Below, piece by piece: positions 4,544 to 5,543 of a stretch of DNA of 5,543 bases (the stretch's first letter is position 1; each line of letters starts with the position of its first letter). Origin of the DNA: DATDCV01 sp036524155 (GTDB lineage: Bacteria > Verrucomicrobiota > Verrucomicrobiia > Limisphaerales > UBA8199); contig DATDCV010000589.1 of the NCBI GenBank assembly GCA_036524155.1, forward strand, positions 1 through 5,543, in the 5' to 3' direction. The translations under genes were made by a program, and so were the position numbers. The notes under the pieces were generated by a model. That model was not told where the DNA came from, searched no databases, and was given only the letters and a program-made list of their open reading frames with translations.

Positions 4544-5543
4544 TTACTGAAGTTTGAGCGGCAGCCCCGCGACGATTGAGGAAAGCTGCGCCAGGATGAT
4601 CCCGGTGTGCTGCGCGCGGATATCCTGACCCAGTTTGAAGCTGGCGGCGGGTTCAAAGCTCTGAATCATCAGGCAGTAGGTGCTGTTCGCCATAACCCCC
4701 AGCAGTTCGCCCGTTTTGCTGAACACCAGGTCGCCGCGGGTTGGGTTGAATTTCCCAAACAGCCCGCGCAGGAAGCTGTTGTCCAGTTTCACATATTCAG
4801 GCGTCGTCAGGTCGATTTGAAACCGGCATTCTCCATAGTAACCCTCGCGTGCCCCGATGAGGACGGCATCCTGGAACTTATACGGCTCCGACGAGATGCG
4901 ATAGGCCTTCGCTCCGAGTTGACGCATTTCGGCCCGAGTCAGCGGCAGGAAAACAAGCCGCGGGTCGTGGGCGTAAAAACAAAGCGACCGGATGGCCAAC
5001 GAAGCGTTCAAGCGGCCCAGCGTGCCGGTCAATCCGTCCCAATCGGTGCCCGGGTTGGACAACGTGAGCGGCGTATCCTGCACGTGGGACAGGGCAAAGT
5101 AGTTCGTGCCATCGGTAACCACTACCATTTCGTTATCGCGGCGTTTGCTGGCTTCGCCCAAAAAGCCGGGGCGAACAGCGTTGAACCGGGCGGCGACCCG
5201 ATTGGTGGCGAATTCGCTGAAGATCGTGTTTGGCGCGAGCGGGCGGTTCTCCCGCACTTCCTGGGCGAGCTCGCCTGACTTATTGGCGAGCGCCTTGACC
5301 CCCTCCGCCAACTGGGTCGTCTGCTGGGTCAGGCGCGCCTTTTCCTCGCGCTCCTGCTTGACCTGCGCCTGCATGGCAACCACTTGTTCCGCCGCGTGGC
5401 GGCGTTCGACCTCCGCCACTTGAAGTTGGCCGGCCAGCCGCCGCTGCTCATCCAACACCGCCAGGTTGCTCTTTTGCAGATTGGCGAGCTCCGCCTGAAT
5501 CGCCGCCAGTCTCTCCTTCGACAGCAGGGACTCAGTGGCGCTG
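4544..5543 (-). CDS. Coiled-coil protein with possible trypsin-like C-terminal domain, 5' end missing
   Basis: The frame is open from the right edge of the window to TAA 4544-4546, giving 332 visible residues with the N-terminus missing. A GTG at 5456-5458 could start translation but lies inside a continuing coiled coil, so the gene most likely begins beyond the window. Visible residues 1 to about 103 are a Glu/Gln/Leu/Ala-rich heptad region. After a short proline-containing hinge (RPLAPNTIF), the rest is a beta-rich domain of about 220 residues. Its middle (VVVTDGTNYFALSHV, about 140-154) and end (NPTRGDLVFSKTGELLGVM, about 266-284) recall the His-strand and the G-D-S-G-G-P-V-F...G-x-x-x-G-I stretch of trypsin-like proteases, but the catalytic serine motif is replaced by P-T-R-G-D. 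If the fold is right, it is probably inactive and used for binding. I do not recognise a named family. It converges on the REC-PAS gene. Confidence 0.75.
   Translation of the reverse strand, partial: SATESLLSKERLAAIQAELANLQKSNLAVLDEQRRLAGQLQVAEVERRHAAEQVVAMQAQVKQEREEKARLTQQTTQLAEGVKALANKSGELAQEVRENRPLAPNTIFSEFATNRVAARFNAVRPGFLGEASKRRDNEMVVVTDGTNYFALSHVQDTPLTLSNPGTDWDGLTGTLGRLNASLAIRSLCFYAHDPRLVFLPLTRAEMRQLGAKAYRISSEPYKFQDAVLIGAREGYYGECRFQIDLTTPEYVKLDNSFLRGLFGKFNPTRGDLVFSKTGELLGVMANSTYCLMIQSFEPAASFKLGQDIRAQHTGIILAQLSSIVAGLPLKLQ

Noticed and set aside
4201..4656. 151-residue minus-strand frame spanning the convergent gap
   Set aside because: It overlaps the 3' end of the coiled-coil gene in another frame, and its composition (Ser/Arg/Pro/Gly-rich) looks like translated non-coding sequence.
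1..5543. tRNA, rRNA, CRISPR arrays or transposase genes
   Set aside because: None seen on either strand: no cloverleaf-like sequence, no regularly spaced direct repeats and no transposase motifs.

Overview
The window looks like chromosomal DNA of a GC-rich (roughly 60%, by eye) Gram-negative-type bacterium, most plausibly from the Verrucomicrobiota or a close PVC relative. That is inference: it rests on the pairing of a secreted PIG-L deacetylase with a GxGYxYP-family protein, an ECF-type sigma factor tail, start codons that mostly lack Shine-Dalgarno sites, and a paired REP-like palindromic element. No taxonomic marker gene is present.

Layout from left to right. Positions 3-164 (+) hold the C-terminal end of an ECF-type sigma factor (region 4). 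It converges, with a 15-bp gap, on a secreted GxGYxYP-family putative glycoside hydrolase (180-2078, -). Upstream of that gene on the same strand lies a secreted PIG-L/LmbE-type zinc deacetylase (2197-3096, -). The two probably form a transcript read from a sigma70-like promoter near 3119-3148. The 118-nt space between them contains a strong doubled Shine-Dalgarno-like sequence followed by a 9-codon mini-ORF whose TAA overlaps the hydrolase ATG, which suggests translational coupling.

The divergent intergenic region (3097-3354) carries a 104-bp element with perfect 27-nt inverted arms. Each arm also starts a smaller hairpin, and the two hairpins differ by a compensated base pair. To the right is a REC-PAS response regulator (3355-4170, +) with an intact phospho-acceptor site and no output domain; its tail loses resemblance to the usual PAS-to-kinase linker. 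A 373-bp convergent gap (4171-4543) holds weak terminator-like hairpins and no convincing gene. The window ends inside a minus-strand gene (4544 to beyond 5543) for a protein with a long coiled coil and a C-terminal domain that may be a degenerate trypsin-like fold.

Functionally, the deacetylase and the hydrolase are both predicted to be exported and could act together on N-acetylated or other complex glycans. The sigma factor and the REC-PAS protein are signalling genes on the opposite strand, and nothing in the sequence ties them directly to the glycan genes. Nothing here clearly amounts to a new defence or mobile system. The most unusual items are the mini-ORF coupling arrangement, the paired palindromic element and the coiled-coil/protease-like protein.
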